The notes beneath the pieces were generated by a model. The model was not told the DNA's origin and ran no database searches. It saw only the letters and a list, made by a program, of their open reading frames with translations. Shown piece after piece: positions 17,003 to 24,044 of a DNA stretch of 64,000 nt (the stretch's first letter is position 1; each line of letters begins with the position of its first letter). Location: positions 1 through 64,000 of the forward strand of contig DAIUDK010000004.1 of the NCBI GenBank assembly GCA_036845725.1, in the 5' to 3' direction. Position numbers and translations under genes: made by a program. This stretch comes from DSWT01 sp036845725 (GTDB taxonomy: Bacteria; Chloroflexota; Anaerolineae; B4-G1; SLSP01).

Positions 17003-17170
17003 CTTTGCAAACACGGCAGGCGCAGGAATCGCTTCCTGTACCCTGGGAACCGGCTTTGCCGGATTCCACTTGCCCATCCGTCCTCGAGGGAGCGGTATGG
17101 GTCGGAGGCGGTATTTAGGGGAAGGCCGACGTTCTCAAGCTCACGGCGTCTGTTTCCCCATAACACCTAC
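17003..17170 (-). promoter_or_regulatory. Structured RNA leader, candidate Moco/Tuco riboswitch
   Basis: Between the promoter and the attenuator the transcript can form successive hairpins: GGGGAA with TTCCCC enclosing GACG/CGTC; CCCAT with ATGGG enclosing CCG/CGG; GGAATCCGGC with GCCGGTTCC; and CAGGAA-GCGA-TTCCTG, which carries a GNRA tetraloop. A strong promoter, folded domain and attenuator in front of a gene for a pterin-metal enzyme match the arrangement described for the Moco RNA motif. The structure is visible in the sequence; the ligand assignment is inference from context and partial recall of the motif. It lacks the expected core of a cobalamin or FMN riboswitch. Confidence 0.6.
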
Positions 17171-17176
17171 ACTTCT

Positions 17177-17205
17177 ATTATGGTTCAGCCTCGCAATTTT
17201 GTCAA
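17177..17205 (-). promoter_or_regulatory. Sigma-70 promoter of aor
   Basis: On the minus strand a consensus TTGACA (17200-17205) is followed after exactly 17 bases by CATAAT (17177-17182). Transcription would start near 17170 and produce a leader of nearly 390 bases. Confidence 0.8.
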
Positions 17206-17252
17206 CCCGATAGACGACAAAAGTGCAGACGTCAAATGTCAGATAGATATGG

Positions 17253-17900
17253 TTACTTTTGTCTGGCCGGATGCTGCGACAGGCAGATGAGCGGCGGCTT
17301 GCGCTCGAAGATCGGCAGGAACCGTTCGGCGCGGTCCCGCAGCCGCTGGATATTGGGCCGCAGCGCCCACAGCGTGAGCAGCATCACGGGGACGCCCAGC
17401 AGAAGCGCGTTGAGCAGCTCGCCGCGCAGCGTAAAGATGAGCGGCAGCAGCACCGCCACAGTGATCGAGGCGACAGAGGCATGCCCTACCAACACGCCCA
17501 CGATGACGCCCGCGATCAACAGGATCGGCAGGAAGGGAAGCCACATCGCCGCAGCGAGACCAACGGTCGTCGCCGTGCCCGCGCCGCCGCGAAAACCGAG
17601 AAAGAGCGAGTAGTTGTGCCCGACCACCGCCAAGACACCGGCCATGGCAATTGCGGCTATGCCAAGTTCCATCGCTTCCGCGAGCCAGATCGCCGCTGCA
17701 CCTTTCAGACCATCTGTGATCGCCGTCAGCAGCGCGGGCAGGAAGCCTACCGACCGCCAAACGTTTGTACCGCCGGTGCGCCCGCTGCCGTGTTTACGGA
17801 TGTCGATACGTCTGACGATCCATCCCCAAATCATCCCTGACGGAATTGAACCAAGCACGTATGCCCCGGCCCATCCCACAATTGTCTTAACCCATTCCAT
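17253..17900 (-). CDS. plsY: Glycerol-3-phosphate acyltransferase PlsY
   Basis: Integral membrane enzyme that transfers an acyl group from acyl-phosphate to glycerol 3-phosphate, the first step of phospholipid synthesis. The start at 17900 (MEWVKTIVGW) has GGAGAAG upstream; an in-frame ATG at 17939 is less likely. The 215 residues hold at least five hydrophobic segments and the three PlsY motifs: GSIPSG, GSGRTGGTNVWR and VVGHNYSLFLGFRGGAGTAT. The second motif differs from the usual GSGNxGATN by Arg for Asn and Gly for Ala, and the third has Ala where most members have Lys (GGKG). So the family is clear but activity on the standard substrate is less certain. The gene lies 32 bases after the exonuclease gene, probably in one transcript. 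Confidence 0.88.
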   Translation of the reverse strand: MEWVKTIVGWAGAYVLGSIPSGMIWGWIVRRIDIRKHGSGRTGGTNVWRSVGFLPALLTAITDGLKGAAAIWLAEAMELGIAAIAMAGVLAVVGHNYSLFLGFRGGAGTATTVGLAAAMWLPFLPILLIAGVIVGVLVGHASVASITVAVLLPLIFTLRGELLNALLLGVPVMLLTLWALRPNIQRLRDRAERFLPIFERKPPLICLSQHPARQK

Positions 17901-17932
17901 AAGTATACTTCTCCTCCTCAGGACACTGGTTG

Positions 17933-18457
17933 CTACCACGCAACGGGGACGCGCTGGCGGCGATATTGCCGGTCGTAGTACTGGACGTAGCGGTTTTGCT
18001 GCCCGAATTCATAGACGCGCCGGGTGACATCGACGTCTTGCTCGCAGTAGGCGAAAATCTCTTCGACGCGCCCCTCTTTCCACCACTGCACCGCTTGCAG
18101 GCCATCGGCGCTCTTGCCGGTACCCAACGTTGCCGACGCTACCGCATCCAGTCCAACGCGGAACCCCAACTGCCGTTGTAATTCTGCCATCATATCCACG
18201 GTGGGCAGCTTGGTCAAGTCGACGTTGGTGTAGCGCATAACGACGGGATAGTCAAAGCCGTACAGATTGAAGCCGACGACGAGGTCCGCCGCCTGCAACT
18301 CTTGGACGAGCGCGGGAATGTCAGCCTCGGTGTAGCGGTGGAAGGCCTGATCCGTGGTATTGTAGGTCACAACGACGGAGATGCGCAACCGTTCCGGATA
18401 GTGACCGCCGACCTCTTGAAAAGAATTCTGTGTTTCAACATCAAAGAATACAGGCAT
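17933..18457 (-). CDS. DEDDy-type 3'-5' exonuclease (ribonuclease H-like fold)
   Basis: 174 residues from the ATG at 18457 (MPVFFDVETQNSF), preceded by GAGGAG. All catalytic elements of a DEDDy exonuclease are present: the FDVET motif with the first Asp and Glu, the second Asp in GFNLYGFDYP, and YCEQDVDV with the Tyr and last Asp. The segment TVDMMAELQRQLG between them is typical of predicted PolB-related or YprB-like ribonuclease H_2 proteins. It is small, with no polymerase or helicase domain. A role in nucleic acid trimming or repair is inferred from the family; the substrate is unknown. It is likely cotranscribed with plsY. Confidence 0.85.
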   Translation of the reverse strand: MPVFFDVETQNSFQEVGGHYPERLRISVVVTYNTTDQAFHRYTEADIPALVQELQAADLVVGFNLYGFDYPVVMRYTNVDLTKLPTVDMMAELQRQLGFRVGLDAVASATLGTGKSADGLQAVQWWKEGRVEEIFAYCEQDVDVTRRVYEFGQQNRYVQYYDRQYRRQRVPVAW

Positions 18458-18568
18458 GATCTGTGGCTCCTCTCTTTGACAGCAAGACAAATCTGGAAGT
18501 CGTTCTACATGCGTGACGCGTGTTTCGTGAAGCAAAAGTATCACGCGTCACGCAGCACGTGCCACGTC

Positions 18569-20107
18569 TTACGCTTCAGAGAGTATACCACGGACTTCGT
18601 AAATTGGTTCGGGGTGTTGTTGTCCTTTGATGTGGACCGGTGGCAGTTCTTGTGCTTCGAAGTGCTCTTTCACCAGTTGATAGGTGCGATGGCAGATCAG
18701 GATTTTGCTGGCGGGCGCGAGTTCCTGCAGCATGTGCGCTTTGTTGGTGGTTTGACCGACGACGGTGAAATTGACCAGATCGGGTGTGCCGACGTTGCCG
18801 ACAACGGCCTCGCCGGTCGCAATGCCGATGCCAAAGCGCAGCCGTTGGTGGAGCGGGATCAGCTCGTGGGTTTGGCGCATGCCCTGCTGGATGCGCCAGG
18901 CCGCGCGTACGGCTCGCAGCGCGTAATCCTCTTGGGGCAACGGTGCATTGAAGAAGGCCATGACTTCATCGCCTAAGAACTTGTCCAGCGTCCCCTCCTC
19001 GGAAAGGATGACGCCTGCCGCCTGTGTGAGGTGCCTGTTCAGGATGGTGATGAGCGCCTCTGGCGAGGCATCGGCGCTGAAGGCCGTAAACTCCCGCAGG
19101 TCTGCAAAAAGTACGGAGACGGTCTGCCACTGACCACCGGGTTGAACGTTGTGCGGATTCTGGAGAAGACGCTCTACGACAGCAGGTGAGACGTAGTGCT
19201 TGAAAAGCACCTGCAGTTCGCGGTTCTCACGCTCGAGCCGCGTTTCACTTTCCGCTAAAAGGCGGAAGTTTTCGATGGAGATGGCGGCATAGTCGGCCAA
19301 CATCCGCAGCAGCCGGCGGTCTTCCTGGTTCAGCAACTCGCGGTTGCGTTTGTTGCTCACAGTCAGAGATCCCACCGTTTTGCCGCCGAACTGTAACGGT
19401 ACATTCATCATCATGCCGGTGGAGTGCGTTTCGATGTCTAGCGGCTCTATGGGGGTATTGAACTGCCGTTCCCAGTGTTCGCGCAGGACCTGGGTGGTTG
19501 GGACGCCGGTACGTGGGTCCAGCAGGATTAACAGGCCGTCCCGCGCACCGGTGAGGTAGAGCGCGGCGTCGATGATGCGTTCCAGTAGTTGATCGCGCTC
19601 CTGCAGTGTCGTCACCGATTTGCTGACGCGGTAGAGCGTGTCGAGTTGTTGCAGGCGATGGGTCAACTGCGCATTGGTGCGCTCCAGTTCGACGAACAGG
19701 GCATCGCGTTCCTGCTGTAACCGGGTCAATGTCAGCACGCGTTCGACGGCGGTGAGGATTTCTTGCACGGCGAAGGGTTTGGTAACGTAATCCCGCACGC
19801 CCAGCCGGAAGACATCCACCGCCACCGATTCGGACCCGTGCGAGGTGATCAAAATCGCTGGGATGCTGGATGCTTGCTGTTGAAGTGCCTGCAGGACCTC
19901 GATACCGTTCATCCTTGGCATCTCATAATCCAACAGGATAAGGTCTGGATGGATCTCCAGGGCGAGGGCCAGCCCTTCCTCGCCATCCATGGCCACCGTC
20001 ACGCGGAAACCGGCCGGCTCTAAAATGGCCTCTTTAAGGAACCCCAAAATCTCTACGTTGTCGTCAATGACCAGGATATGTGCATGATCAGTATGTATTT
20101 TGTCCAT
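18569..20107 (-). CDS. Receiver-GAF-adenylate/guanylate cyclase
   Basis: 512-residue soluble signalling protein. The receiver domain (about 10-125) has phospho-acceptor Asp60 in LILLDYEMPR, Thr/Ser in ILITSHGS and Lys in VTKPF. A GAF domain follows (about 145-290), then a short helix and a class III nucleotide cyclase domain (about 320-490). The metal-binding Asp residues lie in VLFADLREFT and KFLGDEVMAFF, and the substrate Lys is in GTLDKF. The motif usually written GDxVNxAARL reads VVGQTTNKAHML, so the Asn is kept but the transition-state Arg appears to be Met. Product specificity and activity level are therefore open. AGAGGTC precedes the ATG. The gene has its own AT-rich divergent promoter and no partner kinase next to it. 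Confidence 0.9.
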   Translation of the reverse strand: MDKIHTDHAHILVIDDNVEILGFLKEAILEPAGFRVTVAMDGEEGLALALEIHPDLILLDYEMPRMNGIEVLQALQQQASSIPAILITSHGSESVAVDVFRLGVRDYVTKPFAVQEILTAVERVLTLTRLQQERDALFVELERTNAQLTHRLQQLDTLYRVSKSVTTLQERDQLLERIIDAALYLTGARDGLLILLDPRTGVPTTQVLREHWERQFNTPIEPLDIETHSTGMMMNVPLQFGGKTVGSLTVSNKRNRELLNQEDRRLLRMLADYAAISIENFRLLAESETRLERENRELQVLFKHYVSPAVVERLLQNPHNVQPGGQWQTVSVLFADLREFTAFSADASPEALITILNRHLTQAAGVILSEEGTLDKFLGDEVMAFFNAPLPQEDYALRAVRAAWRIQQGMRQTHELIPLHQRLRFGIGIATGEAVVGNVGTPDLVNFTVVGQTTNKAHMLQELAPASKILICHRTYQLVKEHFEAQELPPVHIKGQQHPEPIYEVRGILSEA

Positions 20108-20154
20108 GGCTTGACCTCTTTTGCAAAAACTATTAGTAACAATAATATGTACTT

Positions 20155-20182
20155 ATTATAACATTTTTATTGTAAAAATCAA
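20155..20182 (-). promoter_or_regulatory. Promoter of the receiver-cyclase gene
   Basis: On the minus strand TTGATT (20177-20182) and a perfect TATAAT (20155-20160) are 16 bases apart within an AT-rich divergent gap. Confidence 0.7.
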
Positions 20183-20227
20183 GTTAGAGAAGACGCTGAA
20201 TGTGCGAAAATTACTGTAAGACCTGCC

Positions 20228-20256
20228 TTGACTTTTTTTTCGATTCACTCTACAAT
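20228..20256 (+). promoter_or_regulatory. Promoter of the Tic20-like gene
   Basis: TTGACT at 20228-20233 and TACAAT at 20251-20256 are 17 bases apart and lie 59 bases before the start codon. Confidence 0.72.
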
Positions 20257-20314
20257 GATATACGAAGTCTGATGAATGGCTGTATCATAAATCTAACAAA
20301 AAAGGAGTCGTATT

Positions 20315-20656
20315 ATGGTTCAGATGGATCCGCAAGTCCCAATGGATGTAACAGATGATGATAAGCTATGGTCTTTGTTAAGCTGGATTCTGGCGCCGAT
20401 TGTGCCGATTATCGTGCTCTTGCTCGAGGACAAGAAGGTTCGTCCCTTCATCAAGTACAACGCAATCCAGGCGTTGGTGGTGAGTGTGGTTGGCTATGTA
20501 ATCTCCTCGCTTTTGTCCTTCGTCGTTATTGGGTGCTTTGTCGGTGTCGCAGTTTTGATCTACATTATCTACCTGGCGATTCAGGCTTACCAGGGCAAGT
20601 GGGTAACAATCCCTGTTGTCACCGACTTCTGCAAGGGCCAGGGCTGGATCAGCTAA
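20315..20656 (+). CDS. Small Tic20-like (DUF4870) membrane protein
   Basis: 113 residues. A short acidic N-terminus (DVTDDDKLWSLLSWI) is followed by three hydrophobic segments, with the loop EDKKVRPFIKYNAIQAL between the first two. That pattern (RP..R.H..QAL) is typical of the DUF4870/Tic20-like family. The last helix leads into YQGKWVTIPVVTDFCKGQGW. The function of these proteins is not established; membrane location is certain. AAAGGAG lies eight bases before the ATG. A single-gene transcription unit is indicated by its own promoter and a strong terminator. Confidence 0.85.
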   Translation: MVQMDPQVPMDVTDDDKLWSLLSWILAPIVPIIVLLLEDKKVRPFIKYNAIQALVVSVVGYVISSLLSFVVIGCFVGVAVLIYIIYLAIQAYQGKWVTIPVVTDFCKGQGWIS

Positions 20657-20675
20657 ATTCCCACATATTTATCAG

Positions 20676-20710
20676 AAAAACGGCTTCCTCACGCGAGGAA
20701 GCCGTTTTTT
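20676..20710 (+). terminator. Intrinsic terminator
   Basis: AAAAACGGCTTCCTC, the loop ACGC and GAGGAAGCCGTTTTTT form a perfect 10-base stem plus A/T tracts, 19 bases after the Tic20-like stop. Confidence 0.92.
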
Positions 20711-20762
20711 GACGTGTTTTTGCGCTATGGTATACTATCGTAATTCTTATTATGGAATGGCC

Positions 20763-20830
20763 GGGATTGGTGACTAGGGATTGGGGATTAGGTCTTCTAA
20801 TCCCCAATCCTCAATCCCTAATCCCTGATT
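20763..20830. repeat. Short inverted low-complexity repeat patch (GGGATT type)
   Basis: Variants of GGGATTGG and GGGATTAG run into their inverted complements CTAATCCC and CAATCCC. The core forms a perfect 14-base hairpin (20778-20791 with 20797-20810, five-base loop). It sits between the terminator and the recJ ribosome site. It is one of several such patches in the window with different unit sequences. Confidence 0.8.
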
Positions 20831-20850
20831 ACCGTTTTCAAGGAGAGTGT

Positions 20851-22572
20851 ATGGGGATTGGAACTCGCAAGCACTGGCGCATCGCACCACCGGCGCCGCC
20901 GACATTTTTCGCACAAACGCCAGCGATTCCTCCCCTGGTGGCGCAAATTCTCTATAATCGCGGCATCGCTGTGCCGGATGACATCGACGCTTTTCTCCAG
21001 GGCGCGTTCCAGCCTGACAATCCCTTCATGATGAAGGACATCTCTGTGGCCGTGAGTCTGCTGCGTCAGGCCATCGCGCGGCATGACCCCATCGTCATCT
21101 ACGGCGATTATGACGTAGATGGGGTGACGTCGGCGGCAATTTTGATCCAGACATTGCAATCGTTGGGCGCGCAAGTGAAGGGCTACATCCCCAAACGCCT
21201 CGATGAAGGGTATGGGCTGAACATCGACGCCATCACCGAGCTGGCGCAGGGCGGGGCGCGCGTCCTTATCACCGTGGACTGTGGCATTCGCTCGCTCGAC
21301 GAAATCGCCGCTGCACGCCGTCTGGGCATGACGACGATTGTGACGGATCACCATCACGTGGGCGCAGCGTTGCCGCAGGCCGATGCCGTCATCAATCCAC
21401 GCCGCACCGATTGCACCTATCCCTTCAAAGACCTGGCCGGGGTGGGAGTGGCGTACAAGCTGGCTCAGGCGTTGCTGCGCGCGAACAGACAGGTGCCTTT
21501 GTCCACGACGCAATTTGTGCTGGATGAAGCGGATTTGCTCGACCTGGTTGCTCTGGGGACGATCGCGGATATGGCTCCGCTGTTGGGCGAGAATCACATG
21601 CTCGTCATCAAGGGGCTGGCCGCACTCAACGAGGCGCGCCGCCCGGGATTGAGCGCGTTGTTGGAACTGTCGGACGTTGCGCCGGGGAACGTGACCGCCA
21701 AATCCGTCGGGTTTGTGCTCGCGCCGCGTCTCAACGCCGCCGGGCGCATCCGTGAGGCGATGACGTCCCTGGACTTGCTGTTGGCCGCGGATATGCAGGC
21801 TGCGCTTCCGCTGGCGCAAGAGTTGAACAGCTTGAATGACGAACGCCGCAATCTCACAACCGAAGTGCAAGACCGCGCGCGAGAGATGGTGATGGCGCGC
21901 GGCGAAGCGCCGCCATTGCTGTTCGCCGCGTCGCCCGATTTCCCGCACGGGGTGGTGGGCCTGGCGGCCAGCCGGCTGCTGGACGAGTTCTACCGGCCCG
22001 CCGTCGTCGTCTCAATTGAGGACGACTGGAGCAAGGGGTCAGCGCGTTCGATCCCGGAATTTCACATCACCGAGGCGTTGGACACGATGAGCGATGTCCT
22101 GGCGCGCTATGGCGGGCACTCGGCGGCGGCTGGGTTCACTGTGCCCACGGATCGCTTGCCTGAGGTGGAAGCCCGTCTGCTAGCACTGGCCCGCGAGCAG
22201 TTGGCCGGGATGTCTCTTGCGCCCACGCTCCAGGTCGATGCGGAGACGCCGTTGGAGGCGCTCTCGTGGGATCTCTACCACGCCATGGAACGCCTGGAGC
22301 CTTTTGGCTACGGCAATGCCACCCCGGTTCTCGTCAGTCGCAGCGCGCGGGTGGTCGAGGGGCGCGCGGTGGGCGCGGATGGCCGCCATCTCAAACTACG
22401 TCTGGCCGACGACCACGGCGTGGTCTGGGATGCCATCGCGTTCCGCCAGGGCGACTGGATTTGTCGCCTGCCACAGCGGATCGACCTCGCCTACATGTTG
22501 GAAGCCAACGTCTGGAATGAGCGCGTCAACTTGCAGCTCAACGTGCAGGACATTCATTTTCCGGGGGAATAG
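20851..22572 (+). CDS. recJ: Single-stranded-DNA-specific exonuclease RecJ
   Basis: 573 residues, normal for RecJ, from the ATG at 20851 with AGGAGAG just before it; a farther upstream in-frame ATG lies in the repeat patch and is unlikely. RecJ degrades single-stranded DNA 5'-3' in recombination and mismatch repair. DHH-family motifs are complete: motif I VIYGDYDVDGVTS, motif II TVDCGIRS, motif III TDHHHVG and motif IV LGTIADMAPL. A DHHA1 domain follows with SARSIPEFHITEAL and YGGHSAAAGFT. A C-terminal OB-type domain covers about residues 455-570. Downstream genes are separated by 78 bases of low-complexity sequence, so coupling is uncertain. Confidence 0.96.
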   Translation: MGIGTRKHWRIAPPAPPTFFAQTPAIPPLVAQILYNRGIAVPDDIDAFLQGAFQPDNPFMMKDISVAVSLLRQAIARHDPIVIYGDYDVDGVTSAAILIQTLQSLGAQVKGYIPKRLDEGYGLNIDAITELAQGGARVLITVDCGIRSLDEIAAARRLGMTTIVTDHHHVGAALPQADAVINPRRTDCTYPFKDLAGVGVAYKLAQALLRANRQVPLSTTQFVLDEADLLDLVALGTIADMAPLLGENHMLVIKGLAALNEARRPGLSALLELSDVAPGNVTAKSVGFVLAPRLNAAGRIREAMTSLDLLLAADMQAALPLAQELNSLNDERRNLTTEVQDRAREMVMARGEAPPLLFAASPDFPHGVVGLAASRLLDEFYRPAVVVSIEDDWSKGSARSIPEFHITEALDTMSDVLARYGGHSAAAGFTVPTDRLPEVEARLLALAREQLAGMSLAPTLQVDAETPLEALSWDLYHAMERLEPFGYGNATPVLVSRSARVVEGRAVGADGRHLKLRLADDHGVVWDAIAFRQGDWICRLPQRIDLAYMLEANVWNERVNLQLNVQDIHFPGE

Positions 22573-22640
22573 CGAGTTGCGAGTGATCTCATTTTTACAT
22601 CACATTTCTAACTCCTAACTCTTAACTCCCCCCCCTCAAA
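22573..22640. repeat. Low-complexity patch (AACTCC/AACTCT units)
   Basis: The gap after recJ contains CTAACTCCTAACTCTTAACT preceded by GCGAGTTGCGAGTGATC, again short degenerate units. AAAGGAG for the next gene follows. No other feature is visible. Confidence 0.6.
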
Positions 22641-22650
22641 GGAGCACCCT

Positions 22651-23610
22651 ATGCACATTCTCGTGACCGGCGCGGCCGGATTCATCGGCAGCAACCTGGC
22701 GGAGGCGCTGCTGCAACGGGGCGATACCGTCGCCGGGCTGGACAACTTCAACGATTACTACAGCCCGGCGCGGAAGCGGGCCAACGTGGCGGCGCTGGCG
22801 GTGTATCCCAACTTCACGCTGTACGAGGCCGACCTGCGTGACGAAGCCACCGTCAAAGGTATCCTCGCCGGAGGACGCTTCGATGCGGTGGCGCATCTGG
22901 GCGCGATGGCGAACGTGCGCTATTCCATCGAGCGCGCGCCGCTCTACACCGACGTGAATATCCGTGGCACGGTGAACGTGCTCGAAGGCGCGCGCCTGGC
23001 AGGGACGCCGCACGTCGTCTTCGCCTCCACGTCGTCGGTCTACGGCAAGACGGAGCAAATCCCCTTCGTCGAGACCGACCCGCTCGGTCAGCCGCTCGCC
23101 CCCTATCCCGCCAGCAAAATCGCCGGAGAGCTGATGGGCTACACGTACCACAACCTCTTCGGCCTCTCGTTCACGGCGGTGCGCTTCTTCAGCGTCTACG
23201 GCCCGCGCGGGCGTCCCGATATGATGCCGTACATGATCACCGACAGCATCGTCCACGACAGGGCCTTCAAGCTGTACGACGCCGGGGAGATGTGGCGCGA
23301 CTGGACCTACGTGGGCGACATTGTGAAAGGCGTGATCGCCGCGCTGGAGACGCCCCTGGGTTACGAGCGCGTGAACCTGGGACGCGGCGAGCCGGTGCGC
23401 ATGGCCGACTTCGTCGCGCTCGTTGAGCGCCTCGTGGGCAAACCCGCCCGCATGGACACTCCGCCCGCCCCCGCCAGCGAGCCGCCCATCACCTACGCCG
23501 ACGTCACCAAAGCGCGAACGCTGCTCGGTTACGATCCGCGAATCTCCGTCGAAGAGGGGATGACGCGATTTTGGGAATGGTACAAAAGCAACGTGATGGA
23601 GCAAGCATGA
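22651..23610 (+). CDS. NAD-dependent nucleotide-sugar epimerase (UDP-glucuronate 4-epimerase-like)
   Basis: 319-residue extended short-chain dehydrogenase/reductase. The Rossmann motif GAAGFIG is at the very N-terminus. The catalytic Ser-Tyr-Lys set is visible as STSSVYG and YPASK. The segment FNDYYSPARKR and the C-terminal MTRFWEWYKSN are characteristic of the UDP-glucuronate 4-epimerase group, so interconversion of UDP-glucuronate and UDP-galacturonate for surface polysaccharide is the best guess. UDP-glucose 4-epimerase or a dehydratase are alternatives. AAAGGAG precedes the ATG. Its TGA overlaps the ATG of the HIT gene, indicating translational coupling. Confidence 0.87.
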   Translation: MHILVTGAAGFIGSNLAEALLQRGDTVAGLDNFNDYYSPARKRANVAALAVYPNFTLYEADLRDEATVKGILAGGRFDAVAHLGAMANVRYSIERAPLYTDVNIRGTVNVLEGARLAGTPHVVFASTSSVYGKTEQIPFVETDPLGQPLAPYPASKIAGELMGYTYHNLFGLSFTAVRFFSVYGPRGRPDMMPYMITDSIVHDRAFKLYDAGEMWRDWTYVGDIVKGVIAALETPLGYERVNLGRGEPVRMADFVALVERLVGKPARMDTPPAPASEPPITYADVTKARTLLGYDPRISVEEGMTRFWEWYKSNVMEQA

Positions 23611-24032
23611 ACAAGTGCATCTTCTGCAAAATCGCGAAAGGGGAGACCAAGTCCTGGAAAGTCTACGAGGATGACAGCGTCTATGCCTTTCTGGACGTCA
23701 ATCCCGTCAACGAATACCATACTTTAGTGATTCCCAAAACCCATTACGAGAACATTTTTGATGTCCCGGAAGACGAACTCTTCAAGGTGATGGCTGTAGT
23801 GAGAAAGCTGGCGCGCTTGTACCGAGACCAGTTGGGGATCAACAACGTTCAAATCACCAATAGCTCCGGCGCAGAAGCGCAACAGGATGTCTTTCATTTT
23901 CATTTCCACATCGTGCCCAGGCACGCGGGAGACGGTCAAGACGTGGTGAGGACGCCACATCCCGAGTGGCGAGAGAAGTTCGGTGCGCTGCTGGAACGGA
24001 TAACATTGCCTGTCACGGCTGAGAACGAATAA
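23607..24032 (+). CDS. HIT family nucleotide-binding protein
   Basis: 141 residues starting inside the last codons of the epimerase gene (ATGA overlap). The histidine triad HFHFHIVPR near residue 98 is the catalytic nucleotide-phosphate hydrolase or transferase motif, and CIFCKI at the N-terminus is the usual zinc-type pair of Hint-like proteins. Likely substrates are adenosine 5'-phosphoramidates or dinucleoside polyphosphates. Cytoplasmic. It also abuts the ammonia-lyase gene, so the three genes from 22651 to 25586 may form one transcript. Confidence 0.93.
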   Translation: MNKCIFCKIAKGETKSWKVYEDDSVYAFLDVNPVNEYHTLVIPKTHYENIFDVPEDELFKVMAVVRKLARLYRDQLGINNVQITNSSGAEAQQDVFHFHFHIVPRHAGDGQDVVRTPHPEWREKFGALLERITLPVTAENE

Positions 24033-24044
24033 GTGAATGGGATA

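Noticed and set aside
17003..17170. Cobalamin or FMN riboswitch
   Set aside because: The B12-box and FMN core sequences are not present in order; CCTGCC alone is not sufficient.
24033..24044. GTG start of hutH immediately after the HIT stop
   Set aside because: No ribosome site distinguishes it, and the ATG at 24045 places the MIO tripeptide at the usual residue numbers; kept only as an alternative.
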